A DNA stretch of 64,000 nt. Origin: Prosopocoilus inquinatus (taxonomy: Eukaryota > Arthropoda > Insecta > Coleoptera > Lucanidae). Where the stretch lies: NCBI GenBank assembly GCA_036172665.1, contig CM069876.1:4774001-4838000 (forward strand). Reading direction: 5' to 3'. The notes under the pieces were generated by a model. That model ran no database searches. It saw nothing but the letters and a program-made list of their open reading frames with translations, and was not told the origin of the DNA. The number at the start of each line of letters is the position of its first letter. The stretch's first letter is position 1. The position numbers were made by a program, and so were the translations under genes. Of this stretch, positions 32,433 to 42,557 are shown in pieces.

Positions 32433-35400
32433 TTAAAAGGATTGGATTATGATAATGAAAATAAATATACAAGTTATGTATATTATATTCATGGGGTTAA
32501 AACTTTTACTTTTCCTTTCAGGTTTCACAGATTCCTTTCTGTCACGGTACTCATCCTCAACGATATCCAAAAACTCATCCTCAACTCTGTCTAGGTACTC
32601 ATCCTCAACAACGAGTGTTTTTGGCATGACCCACGGTTGGGTTTCTACAGGGCCTTTACTCCTTGTCCCGTAGCGGTGTTCGTTGTCAGTGGATGGTTCG
32701 GGTGGTTTGCTATTTTCATTATCTCCTTGGATCTGCTCCCTTTCTTGCTGATCTACTGTTGGTTCTATCGGTTCTTCTTCATCCGTCCCGACATCATCAG
32801 CACTACTATTACTCACCAAATCTGGCGGTTCTTCGTCTTGTAGCTGATGGTCTTCGGGAATTTCATCCAAAGCATTTGGGTTAAAAATTACCACTCGTTG
32901 CCTGACCGGTTCTTCGTTTAATGATACCGGGGTTCCTATCCATGGTTCTATTTCTTCTGTTGGAGGGTTCATGACATTTTCCTGCGGGAATTGTGGTGGC
33001 TCTCCACCGAAATTCACTCGTTCCAATTCTTCTAGGTTTCCAGGAATTCTAGTGTCTTCTTCCGACTCTATTTCTGACTCTGGGCCGCTCGAGTCCTCTG
33101 ATGGTGGGGCATCCTCCTTGTCTTTTTGGTTTGGAGGTGCCGATTGAACGTCTTCACTATCTTCATACCACTTTAACCGGTTAACATGAACTATTTGTTC
33201 TTCATTTCTGCCTATTTTGGAGATTTTGTATGTTACTGGACCTATCCTTTCCATTATTCTATACGGTCCTTCCCACTTCTTACTCAACTTTCTTGACAAA
33301 CCTGGTTTTACGGCTGGGTTGTACAGGTAGACCTTATCTCCTAGTTGAAATTCAGTAGGTCTCGTCTTCTTATTGTACTGTCTTTCCCTTTGTCCTGCTG
33401 ATTTCTTCAGTTTTTGGCGAACGACTTCGAAGGTAGAATTCAGTCTTGCGACTAGTTCTGATGCATAATTTTCGCTGTAGTCATATCGCTGTCTTGTAGA
33501 AGTGAGCTCGTCATCGTTAGGCAACCTCATATCTCTTCCGTGGAGCAGAAAATAGGGTGTCTCTCCGATGGATGAGTGGATGCTGGCTCGGTAGGCCATT
33601 AACATGTATGGAATCCACTTGTCCCAATCTCGTTGTGACTTTGAAACATAATGAGACAACATATCTTTAAGTACACGGTGTGTTCTTTCTATCATTCCGT
33701 TGCTCTGGGGATGGTAAGGAGTTGTTTGAATTTTCTTAATGCCCAAAATTTTGCAGACATTTTTCATTAGTTCCGATACGAAGTTGGTTCCTTGGTCTGT
33801 CAACAACTTTCTTGGCACTCCGTGTCTAGCGACGATATTCTCTACAAATGCTCGAGCTACAGTGTCCGCTTTCTGGTCCGGCAAAGGTATTGCTTCCGGA
33901 TACTTCGTAAAGTAGTCTTGGAATGTTAATACGTATTTGTTACCTTGATCTGTAGTAACTAGCGGTCCCACTATATCCATAGCTGTTAATTCGAACGGGT
34001 ACGTCACTTCGCAAAACGGTTGCAATGGGGCTGGTCTCCTGTTGGTAGGTGTTTTTCGTGCATTACAGGAATGACATTTTTGGACATAATCCTTGACGTC
34101 ATCTTCCATGTTTTTCCAGTACATCCGCTCTTGTAGGAGTCTTAAGGTCTTTGGTACGCCTTGATGTCCTGCGTATGGTAGGTCATGATAATCGTGAATG
34201 CACTGTTTTACCAATTTCTTTGGAATGACAATTCTGTCATTTCTTTCCCCACCTCGTCTAACTCGGAATATAACTCCGTCCTCGTCGATGTAATACGGAT
34301 CCTCCATTTGCTGTTCTTGTATTTGACCACGTAGTTTCTGCAACACTGTATCTTGCCGTTGTTCTTTTCCTATGGCTTCTTTGTTCAGGTATGGTATGGG
34401 TGTTTCTTCAACATCAACTCGACTCCTTTTCAGAATTGGATGCGTTTCAACTTCTTGTTGTACTATTTCCTGAGGCTGGCTTATTCTGATCGGTTTTTTT
34501 CTTCGATCTTGTTCTCTGGTTTTTCGTGCCCATTCTTGATATTCTTTATATCCTTCCGTCTTTTCTCGACCCAATTGCGAGAAGGTTCTCTCGTATTTAC
34601 GACCTCCTGGTTCACTATCGCTGAGATCTTCGTCGTGTTTCTTGATTTTGACTTGAACATCAATTGGAACTGTTACGTTTCTAGCTTCCCATTTAGGGTT
34701 CACACTTCCCTTACTTTTCTTCAGGATTTTCTTTTGATCATTATTAACTTCTCTCTTCCCAAGTTCTTTAGGCGAAGTTACTATAGCTTTCCTTCTTTCT
34801 TCGTATACAACCTCGGTGATTTCATCCACCACTTCTATTTCTCGTCGTACCTTTCGATCTTGCTCCTTTTTTAAGGCATCATTTAATATATGGAGGTTTG
34901 TCATTCGTCTTTTCTTCTCTGGTCTTACTTCATGATCCTGATTTCCTTGAAATTCCTGTTTTTGTTGTTGCTCTCCAACCTTTGGCAACCGACTCATGGC
35001 ATCAGCGTTGTTGTTTTTCGTTCCTGGCTTGTACTCTATAGTAAAGTTGTATTCCGACAAGAGCAAAGCCCATCGGGCTAATCTCGATGTTGGGTCTTTT
35101 AATGAGAACAACCATTTTAACGGTCTGTGATCCGTGTAGATGGTAAATTTCGTCCCGTAGAGGTAACATCTGAAATGTTTAATAGCCCAAACAACTGCTA
35201 AGCACTCCTGTTGAGTCACGTCGTAATTTCGTTCGGCTTTGTTGAGTTGTCGGCTGGCATAAGCTATAGGTCTTTCATATTTACCTTCCTTTTGACTTAG
35301 CACAGCGCCGATAGCTGTTCCAGAAGCATCAGTAGCCAGTATGAACGGTTCCTCAAAATTAGGGTATTTCAGGACTGGTGGACTGCAAAGCCTTTCTTTT

Positions 35401-38228
35401 AGGTATTCAAACGCGTCCTCTTGTTCCTGTGTCCATACTAACTCAACATCCTTCTTCGTGAGCGATGTTAAGGGGATTGCCTTGTGTGAAAACTCTGGGA
35501 TAAATTTCCTGTAAAATCCCACTAATCCTAGGAACGCTCTTACGTCCTTCACATTTCTAGGTCTCGGGTAATTTTTTACGACACTCAATTTTTCAGGGTC
35601 AGGTTTCACTCCTTCTTCGGATATTACATGTCCCAAATATTTAGCTTCTCTTGCTAAAAACTTACACTTTGACGGCTTCAACTTTAAATTGGCTTTCCTG
35701 AGCCTTTCAAACACCTCGGTCAACCTTTCCAAATGTTCGTTTAGTGTTTTGCTAAACACGATGATATCGTCGAGGTATACCAAACATTTGTCCCCTGTCA
35801 GTCCCGACATCACTGAATACATTAGTCTTTGAAAGGTGCTTGGCGCATTTGCCAATCCAAACGGCATTCTTAGGCATTCATAGTGACCATCGGGAGTTGA
35901 AAATCCTGTTTTCTCCCTATCCTTCGGGTCTACCTCTACTTGCCAATATCCGCTTGCCAGATCCAACGTGGAAAAGAACTTTGCATTCCCTAGTTGATCG
36001 ATAGTCTCCTGGAGGTTCGGTAATGGGAAGTAGTCTCGCTTGGTGATGGAATTTAGTGCCCTGTAGTCTATACAGACGCGAATTTTATTCTCACCTTCTG
36101 CGGCTTTCTTCTTTACCATAATTACCGGCGCACTCCAAGGAGAGGAGGACTCTTTAATCACTCCCTGCTCTATCATTTCTCCGATCTGGTTTTGGAGCTC
36201 CTTCCGCTGACTGTATGGCACTCTGTACGGCGCTTTGGTTATAGGCGGCACTTCTTCTGTGATAATCTTGTGCTTCACCTCGTGCGTGCATCCCAATTTC
36301 ACATCTTTTCCCATAAATATGTCGCCGTACGTTTGCACTAAATTGAGCAGCTTGTCTTTTTCTTCTCTTCTTAGGTGTTCAAGTTCTAGCTTTTCTAAAA
36401 TCCCAGCTTTCTTCAAATCTATCTTGTTTATAGTGACTCGTCTTTTCTTTCTTTCTTCTAAACGTTGGTTCACTTCAATTTCTTCACTATAGGCAACTAT
36501 CGTGTTCTTAGGTATCCTCACCTTCTCGTTGGTGATATTCATGACGCAGACTGGCACTTCACGTCCGGCTTTTGAAACTGTTCGTGCCACTATAAGTCCG
36601 TGGATTAGCATATGAGCGGGTTCTAGCATTATATCTTGCTCAGAGGGGTACCTCCTCTGCACAGCCACACATACCATTTGACATCTTGGAGGAATATCTG
36701 TCGTGTTCTTAATTCGGACTTGGCAGCGACCAACTACCTTATCCGGATTATCAATCGTCATTGGTCGTGACGAGCGTAATCTGTGATCTTCTCCTAGAGT
36801 CTCCTTTTTTATATCTTTCCTAACTTTTCTTCCGCTTTTACGTTCATTTTCCACTTCTTTACACATAGGCAACATTATATTCCTTTCGGTTTTTCTTTCC
36901 AATACGTCACTTGCATTTTCCTTTCCTTGCCTATTGTCTTTGAACACATAGACTACGATGTTTATTTTTGTTCCCACGAACACATTTTCTATCATTTTGC
37001 TAACCACTTTCCAGTTTAATCCATCTAGTCCGCACCCTATCCTAGGCATCGCTAGCTTCCGGACTCTGTTCTGTAGACAGTGATCCCGTAGACAAACTAA
37101 TGCCTGTTCTAAGGACTCGTAAGTGGGTTTTTCGTGACTTCGATTCTTGGTTACAAGATAATACTTAAACCTGTACTTTCCATTTGCCAAGTGGTCTTGC
37201 AATACTGCTATCTCTCCGACTAGAGCATTTTGCCTTCTCAAAACTCCAACCTGTCCAAATCTTTGTTTGAACTCTAGTGCGATACCCTTATTCATGTGGA
37301 GATCTCTTGCTACACACTGGACTAAGGAGTATTCCTTCGGAGCTGAGAATAAATCACCATAAACTTCCTTTATTTTAACCCGTTTTTGCTCAAACTTTTT
37401 ATCGTTTTCACGAACTTTCCTTTCGCACTGTTCCGGTTCTAATTTTACTTTTGCCGTCGATTTTTCCTTTCCCTGTTTCACAACATCACTATAGCTGGGC
37501 TTTCCCCTTTCCTTTCCTATTTCAGAAAATCCCTTTTTTCTATTGTTTATCCTTTCCTGTTCTTGCTTTCTTAGCTCTTGAACTTCTCTGTTGCCTGGCT
37601 GCATTCTTCGATCCCGGTGTTGAGATTCTGTAGATCTCTCAGATTCTGTAGATCTGTGGTGCGGTCTTCGAAGATTAGCCTTCTTTCTTCTAGACATGGT
37701 TTTCCAGCCTTCTTCTTGGCGTAGGGCGTAAGTGTCGTCGTATCCCTGGTTGCTTAAATCGTTATGACTTAATAGCTCTATTTTTTCTCTTCCTAGCCTG
37801 AGGACATTTTCCCCATAGTCGACTGATGCGCTGTTGGCTTGAAGAAAGTCTCTACCAAGGAGGCCATCCACTTTCAGGTTAACGGAATCCGAACATATCA
37901 TGCATTTGGTATCGTAAGTCCGATTCCCTACTCGGAATGGTAATACGATGGATCCCAAACATGGCTCTTCATCTCCTGAAATTCCTCGGAAAACCACTTG
38001 CGGTTCTGGTTTAGTTCGGGCCCCGATTCGCCGAATAAACTCTTCTTTTAGTATGGTCAAAGAGGCGCCTGTATCCACTAGCATTGCAGCTACGTGACCT
38101 CGTACTTCCGGTAGGACAATACACTGATTTCCTTCCTCTTCGACCGTATACGTGTGTGGGAGCGTAATTTTTAATTTTTGCGATTGGGTCCTTTGACCTC
38201 GGGGTTCAGCAAAGGACCTCTGAAGTTT
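32433..38228 (-). CDS. pol: Pol polyprotein: protease, macro domain, RT, RNase H, integrase
   Basis: Read as a -1 frameshift product of gag, so it should start at the shift site (38228) and not at the first Met (38084). In order, numbering from that Met: aspartic protease with DTGAS (residues 4-8) and LLGRDF; a charged linker; a macro domain (about 237-382); a pre-RT beta-rich region; RT with YLDD (about 35766-35777); RNase H with ATDASG; a long charged linker; integrase with HHCC zinc finger (about 34200-34060), DDE core and YHPQSNGMIERTHR; and a GPY/F module (KKWEGPYRI). It ends in an acidic tail with three VEDEY/VEDEF-type repeats and a final hydrophobic segment of about 18 residues. It would cut the polyprotein, copy the RNA and insert the DNA. 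The reading frame is intact. Confidence 0.93.
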   Translation of the reverse strand, partial: KLQRSFAEPRGQRTQSQKLKITLPHTYTVEEEGNQCIVLPEVRGHVAAMLVDTGASLTILKEEFIRRIGARTKPEPQVVFRGISGDEEPCLGSIVLPFRVGNRTYDTKCMICSDSVNLKVDGLLGRDFLQANSASVDYGENVLRLGREKIELLSHNDLSNQGYDDTYALRQEEGWKTMSRRKKANLRRPHHRSTESERSTESQHRDRRMQPGNREVQELRKQEQERINNRKKGFSEIGKERGKPSYSDVVKQGKEKSTAKVKLEPEQCERKVRENDKKFEQKRVKIKEVYGDLFSAPKEYSLVQCVARDLHMNKGIALEFKQRFGQVGVLRRQNALVGEIAVLQDHLANGKYRFKYYLVTKNRSHEKPTYESLEQALVCLRDHCLQNRVRKLAMPRIGCGLDGLNWKVVSKMIENVFVGTKINIVVYVFKDNRQGKENASDVLERKTERNIMLPMCKEVENERKSGRKVRKDIKKETLGEDHRLRSSRPMTIDNPDKVVGRCQVRIKNTTDIPPRCQMVCVAVQRRYPSEQDIMLEPAHMLIHGLIVARTVSKAGREVPVCVMNITNEKVRIPKNTIVAYSEEIEVNQRLEERKKRRVTINKIDLKKAGILEKLELEHLRREEKDKLLNLVQTYGDIFMGKDVKLGCTHEVKHKIITEEVPPITKAPYRVPYSQRKELQNQIGEMIEQGVIKESSSPWSAPVIMVKKKAAEGENKIRVCIDYRALNSITKRDYFPLPNLQETIDQLGNAKFFSTLDLASGYWQVEVDPKDREKTGFSTPDGHYECLRMPFGLANAPSTFQRLMYSVMSGLTGDKCLVYLDDIIVFSKTLNEHLERLTEVFERLRKANLKLKPSKCKFLAREAKYLGHVISEEGVKPDPEKLSVVKNYPRPRNVKDVRAFLGLVGFYRKFIPEFSHKAIPLTSLTKKDVELVWTQEQEDAFEYLKERLCSPPVLKYPNFEEPFILATDASGTAIGAVLSQKEGKYERPIAYASRQLNKAERNYDVTQQECLAVVWAIKHFRCYLYGTKFTIYTDHRPLKWLFSLKDPTSRLARWALLLSEYNFTIEYKPGTKNNNADAMSRLPKVGEQQQKQEFQGNQDHEVRPEKKRRMTNLHILNDALKKEQDRKVRREIEVVDEITEVVYEERRKAIVTSPKELGKREVNNDQKKILKKSKGSVNPKWEARNVTVPIDVQVKIKKHDEDLSDSEPGGRKYERTFSQLGREKTEGYKEYQEWARKTREQDRRKKPIRISQPQEIVQQEVETHPILKRSRVDVEETPIPYLNKEAIGKEQRQDTVLQKLRGQIQEQQMEDPYYIDEDGVIFRVRRGGERNDRIVIPKKLVKQCIHDYHDLPYAGHQGVPKTLRLLQERMYWKNMEDDVKDYVQKCHSCNARKTPTNRRPAPLQPFCEVTYPFELTAMDIVGPLVTTDQGNKYVLTFQDYFTKYPEAIPLPDQKADTVARAFVENIVARHGVPRKLLTDQGTNFVSELMKNVCKILGIKKIQTTPYHPQSNGMIERTHRVLKDMLSHYVSKSQRDWDKWIPYMLMAYRASIHSSIGETPYFLLHGRDMRLPNDDELTSTRQRYDYSENYASELVARLNSTFEVVRQKLKKSAGQRERQYNKKTRPTEFQLGDKVYLYNPAVKPGLSRKLSKKWEGPYRIMERIGPVTYKISKIGRNEEQIVHVNRLKWYEDSEDVQSAPPNQKDKEDAPPSEDSSGPESEIESEEDTRIPGNLEELERVNFGGEPPQFPQENVMNPPTEEIEPWIGTPVSLNEEPVRQRVVIFNPNALDEIPEDHQLQDEEPPDLVSNSSADDVGTDEEEPIEPTVDQQEREQIQGDNENSKPPEPSTDNEHRYGTRSKGPVETQPWVMPKTLVVEDEYLDRVEDEFLDIVEDEYRDRKESVKPERKSKSFNPMNIIYITCIFIFIIIIQSF
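36939..37376 (-). other. Macro domain (OARD1/TARG1-like) inside Pol
   Basis: Residues about 237-382 counted from the Met at 38084. They include YGDLFSAP, HMNKGIALEFKQRFG, YYLVTKNRSHEKPTY, MPRIGCGLDGLNW and a closing INIVVYVF. This order and spacing match the OARD1/TARG1 class of macro domains, which remove ADP-ribose from acidic residues or hydrolyse O-acetyl-ADP-ribose. The two residues known to be catalytic in that class, Lys in the TK motif and Asp in GCGLD, are both present (K313 and D354). It lies between protease and RT with long charged linkers on both sides, as if inserted. A function for the element is inferred only. Confidence 0.85.
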
Positions 38229-39556
38229 AAAGAATTCTTGAAATTCGGTCGTGCACTCCCTTGATAAGATGTTCTTGGTGGATTTACTCTTTCTCTACAC
38301 TCAGGAGCATAGTGTCCCATTCTCGAACACTTGAAACACTTTACTTGTTTCTTAAATTCTTGCTGTCTTCTTTCGTCATATCTCGGGTAATAATTAGGTT
38401 TCCTTTCTTGGTAATTATTATTTCCGTAATTCCTCCCGTAGTTCCTTGCGTATTGCTTTTGACGGTTTGTGTTTACTTGAGAAGAAACTTGTTGGCCTGG
38501 GGCTCCATTTGAGTGTTCACCTTGGTATGTCACTCTCCTTGAATGCTCGTTCCTATTCGCTTCTGTCTGTGGTTCTTCCCTTCTAACCGTTGTTCCTCTT
38601 GCTCTTTCATTATATTGCATGCCTTCTTCGTCCGCGAACTTTTCTCCTTCGGGAAATCTATTGTTCCTAATAGGAAATCTGTTGTTCCTGCCTTCTGGGA
38701 GATAGTTGGTTGCTTCGGCATATCGAGTTCTTTTTAAATATTCGGGTCGGTAATCCCTTCGACTACTTGTGTTTTCCTCATAATAAAATATTTCCTCCGG
38801 GTTTTCTTCTTCTAAATTTTCTGTTTCCTGATTTGTAATGTAGAGGTCGTTCAGCCTCCTCATTTGCTTCAGCATTCTCCCGCTCGTTTCGGCTTGTTGG
38901 GCGAGTTCGATTATTTCTTGGAGAGCCATCTGGGGATTTCTGTTTAGATCCAAAATAATCATCTTCATTAATTCTTGGTCTAAACCTCTTTTCAACTGTT
39001 CCGCCAAATCTCGCTGATGGCGTTTGATAACAGCTTCTCTTTCCGCCTGTTGGTTTGGTTCAACGAGAGCCAGGTTTTCTTCTAGGAGCTTTTTTCCTGC
39101 TCTCTTAACACGGATTGAGAAATTCTCTACCCCTTCACGAGGTGCTTGTGTACATCGTTGGAGCATTAAATATGCTTCGCCTGGTAGTATCTTCCGATCA
39201 TAACGCTTCGTCAAGGCTGCTTTAAAATCAGCGTATCTTAGGTCAGACGATAGCAGATGAGATTCCAGCTCAATATATCGAAAGGCTTCTCCTTTTAATT
39301 GGTATCTTGCCACTGCCAGGGTTTGTTGCTCAGTCCAAGCGTCGATATCCGCTCTTTGGCGTAGCTTCAGAAAGAATTCTCGTATGTTTTCCCCAGGTTT
39401 TCCCGAAAACTCTGGTAGGCCCACAAGGGTCTGCCCAATAGTCCTAAGACCAGTTAAGTCCATTGCCGGTGGTTGTTGCATATTATTAATGCCATCCACA
39501 GGGAGAATAACTGCTTCATGTGTAATGTTATCCGCCGCACTTGCTTCTTCAGCCAT
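38171..39556 (-). CDS. gag: Gag polyprotein, 461 aa, CCHC zinc knuckle
   Basis: Structural protein of the particle. The capsid-like region around residues 45-130 has the gypsy Gag look (FSGKPGENIREFF, ALTKRYDRK). A long Arg/Asn/Gln/Glu-rich region follows, then one zinc knuckle CFKCSRMGHYAPEC at residues 407-420 for RNA binding. The ORF opens with ATG at 39556 and ends 41 residues past the knuckle. Its last 19 codons after the slippery site (residues 443-444) are replaced by pol in the frameshifted product. No defects seen. Confidence 0.92.
   Translation of the reverse strand: MAEEASAADNITHEAVILPVDGINNMQQPPAMDLTGLRTIGQTLVGLPEFSGKPGENIREFFLKLRQRADIDAWTEQQTLAVARYQLKGEAFRYIELESHLLSSDLRYADFKAALTKRYDRKILPGEAYLMLQRCTQAPREGVENFSIRVKRAGKKLLEENLALVEPNQQAEREAVIKRHQRDLAEQLKRGLDQELMKMIILDLNRNPQMALQEIIELAQQAETSGRMLKQMRRLNDLYITNQETENLEEENPEEIFYYEENTSSRRDYRPEYLKRTRYAEATNYLPEGRNNRFPIRNNRFPEGEKFADEEGMQYNERARGTTVRREEPQTEANRNEHSRRVTYQGEHSNGAPGQQVSSQVNTNRQKQYARNYGRNYGNNNYQERKPNYYPRYDERRQQEFKKQVKCFKCSRMGHYAPECRERVNPPRTSYQGSARPNFKNSLNFRGPLLNPEVKGPNRKN
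38187..38231 (-). promoter_or_regulatory. -1 ribosomal frameshift signal between gag and pol
   Basis: On the minus strand the heptamer T TTA AAC (38231-38225) is aligned to the gag codons exactly as X XXY YYZ. After a 6-nt spacer, GGTCCTTTG (38218-38210) pairs perfectly with CAAAGGACC (38195-38187) over 9 bp around a 14-nt loop. The pol frame is -1 relative to gag and is open across the site. This is the canonical slippery-site plus hairpin arrangement. Confidence 0.9.
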
Positions 39557-40700
39557 TTTAAAATTTATTTAATATACACTTTAAATACTACACGAAACAA
39601 AATAAAACAAAAATCACTGAAATTCAATTAATCACAACACAAACTTTTCGCTTAAATTCATTGATGGCTTCGATTAGATTTCAATTTACACTATGAATCC
39701 TCACAAAAAAAAATATAAAACTTGATTAATCACTTAACGAACACTTAACTGAATAATTGCTATTTAGGAAAAATAAAATTTTGAACGGGAACGTAATAAA
39801 ACAAAAACAAAGAATGAGAAATCATTAATGCGTAAGACGTTTTAAAATGAATTATAAAAAAAAACAATTAATTGATACAATGTTTATTTATGATTACTGT
39901 AAAAGGGTAAGTTTCCATAAAACAAACAAAAAAAATGAAATGAAATTTAAAATAAAAGGAGTATCGTTTGTGTGTAAAACTATCAATTTAATAAAAAAAA
40001 AATTGTAATAAAAAAAAAAAATAAAGATATCAAAAAAAAGAAATTATTCCAAACAAAATTTTTACCGCAATTACTGAATTAATAAATTTACTGAGACTGC
40101 GGAAGAAAAGAAAAGAGAAAATAAAATAAAGTTAAACGTTTCCTTTTTAATAACAGAACAAAATATTTGGGTGTGCATTACTTTATGACCGTCCCCTGTA
40201 GATAGTACTCGAATTAATTCTGGTTCCGCGGCGCATAACTTATTCGCTGTACCTTGTAGATATATCCTTCGGGCGTCGCATACAAATACGTGAAGCGTCG
40301 CGCTGCAACGGCTGCAATTTACAAATGGCGCTGATTGAACTCTCGCAGTTCGCTCGTCCGCAATTTGCTTCGACACTTCAAAATTATAGGCAATAAAACA
40401 AAACAAAATATTTATGTACTTTAAAGTGATTGCAATTTTGTTTTTGAACGTTATTAAAATTTATTAGCAAAGTTGTCATACGGACGCACCTGTCAATTAA
40501 CACATTAACAACAAATAAACCAATAGCAAGACAACAGAAAATATTACTGTATACGCATTCTAAGCCCATGTCCTTTTTTTAACAAATAATTTATTTTGAC
40601 AACAATTTCTTGAAAATAAAACGTGAATAACCAGTAAATAAAACATTTCCTAGGACAAATCCCACACGTACTGCAAACAATTTGTAATCCAATAATTAAT
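39557..40700 (-). other. Retrovirus 5' leader
   Basis: About 1.1 kb between the primer-binding site and gag, AT-rich, without a long open frame. It probably holds packaging sequence and a splice donor for env, but I could not single them out. Confidence 0.6.
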
Positions 40701-40718
40701 CCCACACCGCTGGCACCA
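40701..40718 (-). promoter_or_regulatory. Primer-binding site
   Basis: Three bases inside the 5' LTR the minus strand reads TGGTGCCAGCGGTGTGGG. TGG is the complement of a tRNA CCA end, and the following bases loosely resemble the 3' end of a leucine tRNA. The exact tRNA is not resolved. Confidence 0.7.
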
Positions 40719-40721
40719 TTT

Positions 40722-41694
40722 TGTAGACCGGGCTGCCCTTCTTTACTGGACATTAGTTTTTGGTTGGGGGATATTAACTCGCATTGCAGCACAGTCTACT
40801 GTAGGGGGGCCGATTTATTACAGGTGAATTTAAGGTATTTTCGCTGCCACCAAGTGTCTTTGAATTAGGACACTGAATAAAATCATTACAAGGCCAGAGG
40901 CGTATGAGTTCTTCCAGGCTTAAAGAACTGTATACAGTTATTTCTTTGTCTTTTTTGTAGTTACACGTAATTAAAGTCAGAGCTACAGATTAAAGTATAT
41001 TGAAGGAAATGAAAACGTACAAGGGAATATCAAATGTTATCCACTTATTACATCATTACGACAGTACCTGATATTTGAAGGAAAGACTCCCCTCTCCGTT
41101 GAGGACTCCGCAGCAGGATTTTTCTTGGAGTTACTCTCAGGTCGGGTTCTTCCGTTCTTTTTGGATTCACTCAACCATCACCCGGTTATTAAACACAGTA
41201 CAAATAATTTTCTTTGAGGAAGATTAATTAAAAAAAATTTTAAAAAAATAAACGGACTTTCAATTAGTTACAGGAAAAATAAATGAATAAAAACCACAAG
41301 AGTCAAAAAGGGCTAGCGAATCATGTGTATACTTGAAGAGTAAGCAACGAACATTGACTATTTTCTTTCTCCGAGGGGGTCATACAGCCTGCATCTTATC
41401 TCAAAATTACGTCAAAATTCACTCAGTGACTGCTGTCACCTGACGTATCCCGTCTGAACTACTCTTTTTGCGTGGGTCGAATTACATTCCACTGGGTTTA
41501 ATTCCCAGGCCACAGCAAGAGAAAAAAAAAATGTTATCACACTAATGTTTAGTCTCGGGCACGGCAAGTCCCTGATAAAAAGAATTTAGACATTCGCAAT
41601 TTAGATTCTTTTACGAGCCATTAAAAAGGAATACGTCAGACTTATTTAGTAATTAAGAAATTATACATTAAGAGTAAAATTCCGGCTGTTTACA
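40722..41694 (-). repeat. 5' LTR of the endogenous retrovirus
   Basis: 973 bp, essentially identical to 28058-29030. As the element runs leftward, this LTR should carry the promoter. The flanking CCAA (41695-41698) is the right target duplication. Confidence 0.95.
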
Positions 41695-41788
41695 CCAACG
41701 TAACACTCGTGTTTGTTTACTCCAAGTTTATTCTCGATCTGTTTCATGTAACATATTACCGTGAAATCTGTGAAAAATTAAGTAACTT

Positions 41789-42297
41789 AATCATAAATAG
41801 ATAAATAATGAAAATGGCAGCTTTTCCACATTAATTATAAGAAATAAACCCTATAAATTATATATATATATATATATTTTAAAACAAAAAGAATCTCTGT
41901 TTAATGATGGAATTGTCTACTATGATTTCCATTTAAAAAAATATAACTATGTTATAATTCGAAAATTTAACTAATTATTAAAAAACTAACTACACCACTG
42001 AATTGTATTCCAAAAAGTATCCTAATAATGTTCAAGCAGGTTTTTATTAATGTCTCTAGAAATAAACGAGATATGACCGATAAACGAAAAGTCGAAAATT
42101 GCAATATTTGCCTATAACTTGAAAACAAAAGAAGATAGCCAATTTTTGTTTACATTATTGACTTTTTTTTTCGATCTATTATACTTACGGAGATGACCAA
42201 AAGAGACATCGAAATTGATCCACCCTGTATGTACGTATAAATTAAAACAATGAATCAAATATCATTAATAAATATAATTACTAAGTTAAAGTCAATG
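41789..42297. repeat. Dispersed direct repeat, copy 1
   Basis: Matches 45676-46226 with few differences by eye. It includes a (TA)n run at about 41855-41876 and the phrase 'ccaccctgtatgtacg'. Non-coding. Confidence 0.75.
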
Positions 42298-42557
42298 TCT
42301 GGTGAAATTTGAAATCATTTGATATCTATTGAAATATTTTTTTGTACTTTGTTAAAATCTGGTGAAACTTTAAACACTTGGGGCGCGTTCAGAAACTGTA
42401 TTGTGAGAGCACTTTGGGCATTTTAAAATGAAACGCAAAATGCACAAAATCACTTACGTAAGAGAGAAACACTGTTACCCAGAGCGCGCTCTTTTTAGTT
42501 GAAACGTGATTCCTGAACGAGTCCCTACAGTATAATAATTTAAGAGAGAAAAAGGAC

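Larger units (their letters stand above)
28058..41694 (-). mobile_element. Full-length gypsy-class endogenous retrovirus, 13.6 kb
   Basis: Transcribed leftward: LTR 41694-40722, primer-binding site, gag, pol (-1 frame), env, polypurine tract, LTR 29030-28058. Both LTRs are 973 bp, start TGTA and end TACA, and I found one difference between them (A/T in the A/T run near 28576). CCAA is duplicated at 28054-28057 and 41695-41698. The pol order protease-RT-RNase H-integrase with a GPY/F module places it in Ty3/gypsy; a third, membrane-type ORF makes it an insect endogenous retrovirus by layout. No stop or frameshift disrupts the three ORFs apart from the programmed shift. Unusual features are the macro domain in pol and the glycoprotein type. 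Confidence 0.95.

Noticed and set aside
34353..34874. 173-codon hydrophobic frame on the plus strand
   Set aside because: It lies wholly antisense to the intact pol frame and follows its codon pattern; not a separate gene.
38082..38084. First Met of the pol frame as a translation start
   Set aside because: The frame is open upstream to the slippery site, and the protease starts before this Met, so frameshifting is the better explanation.
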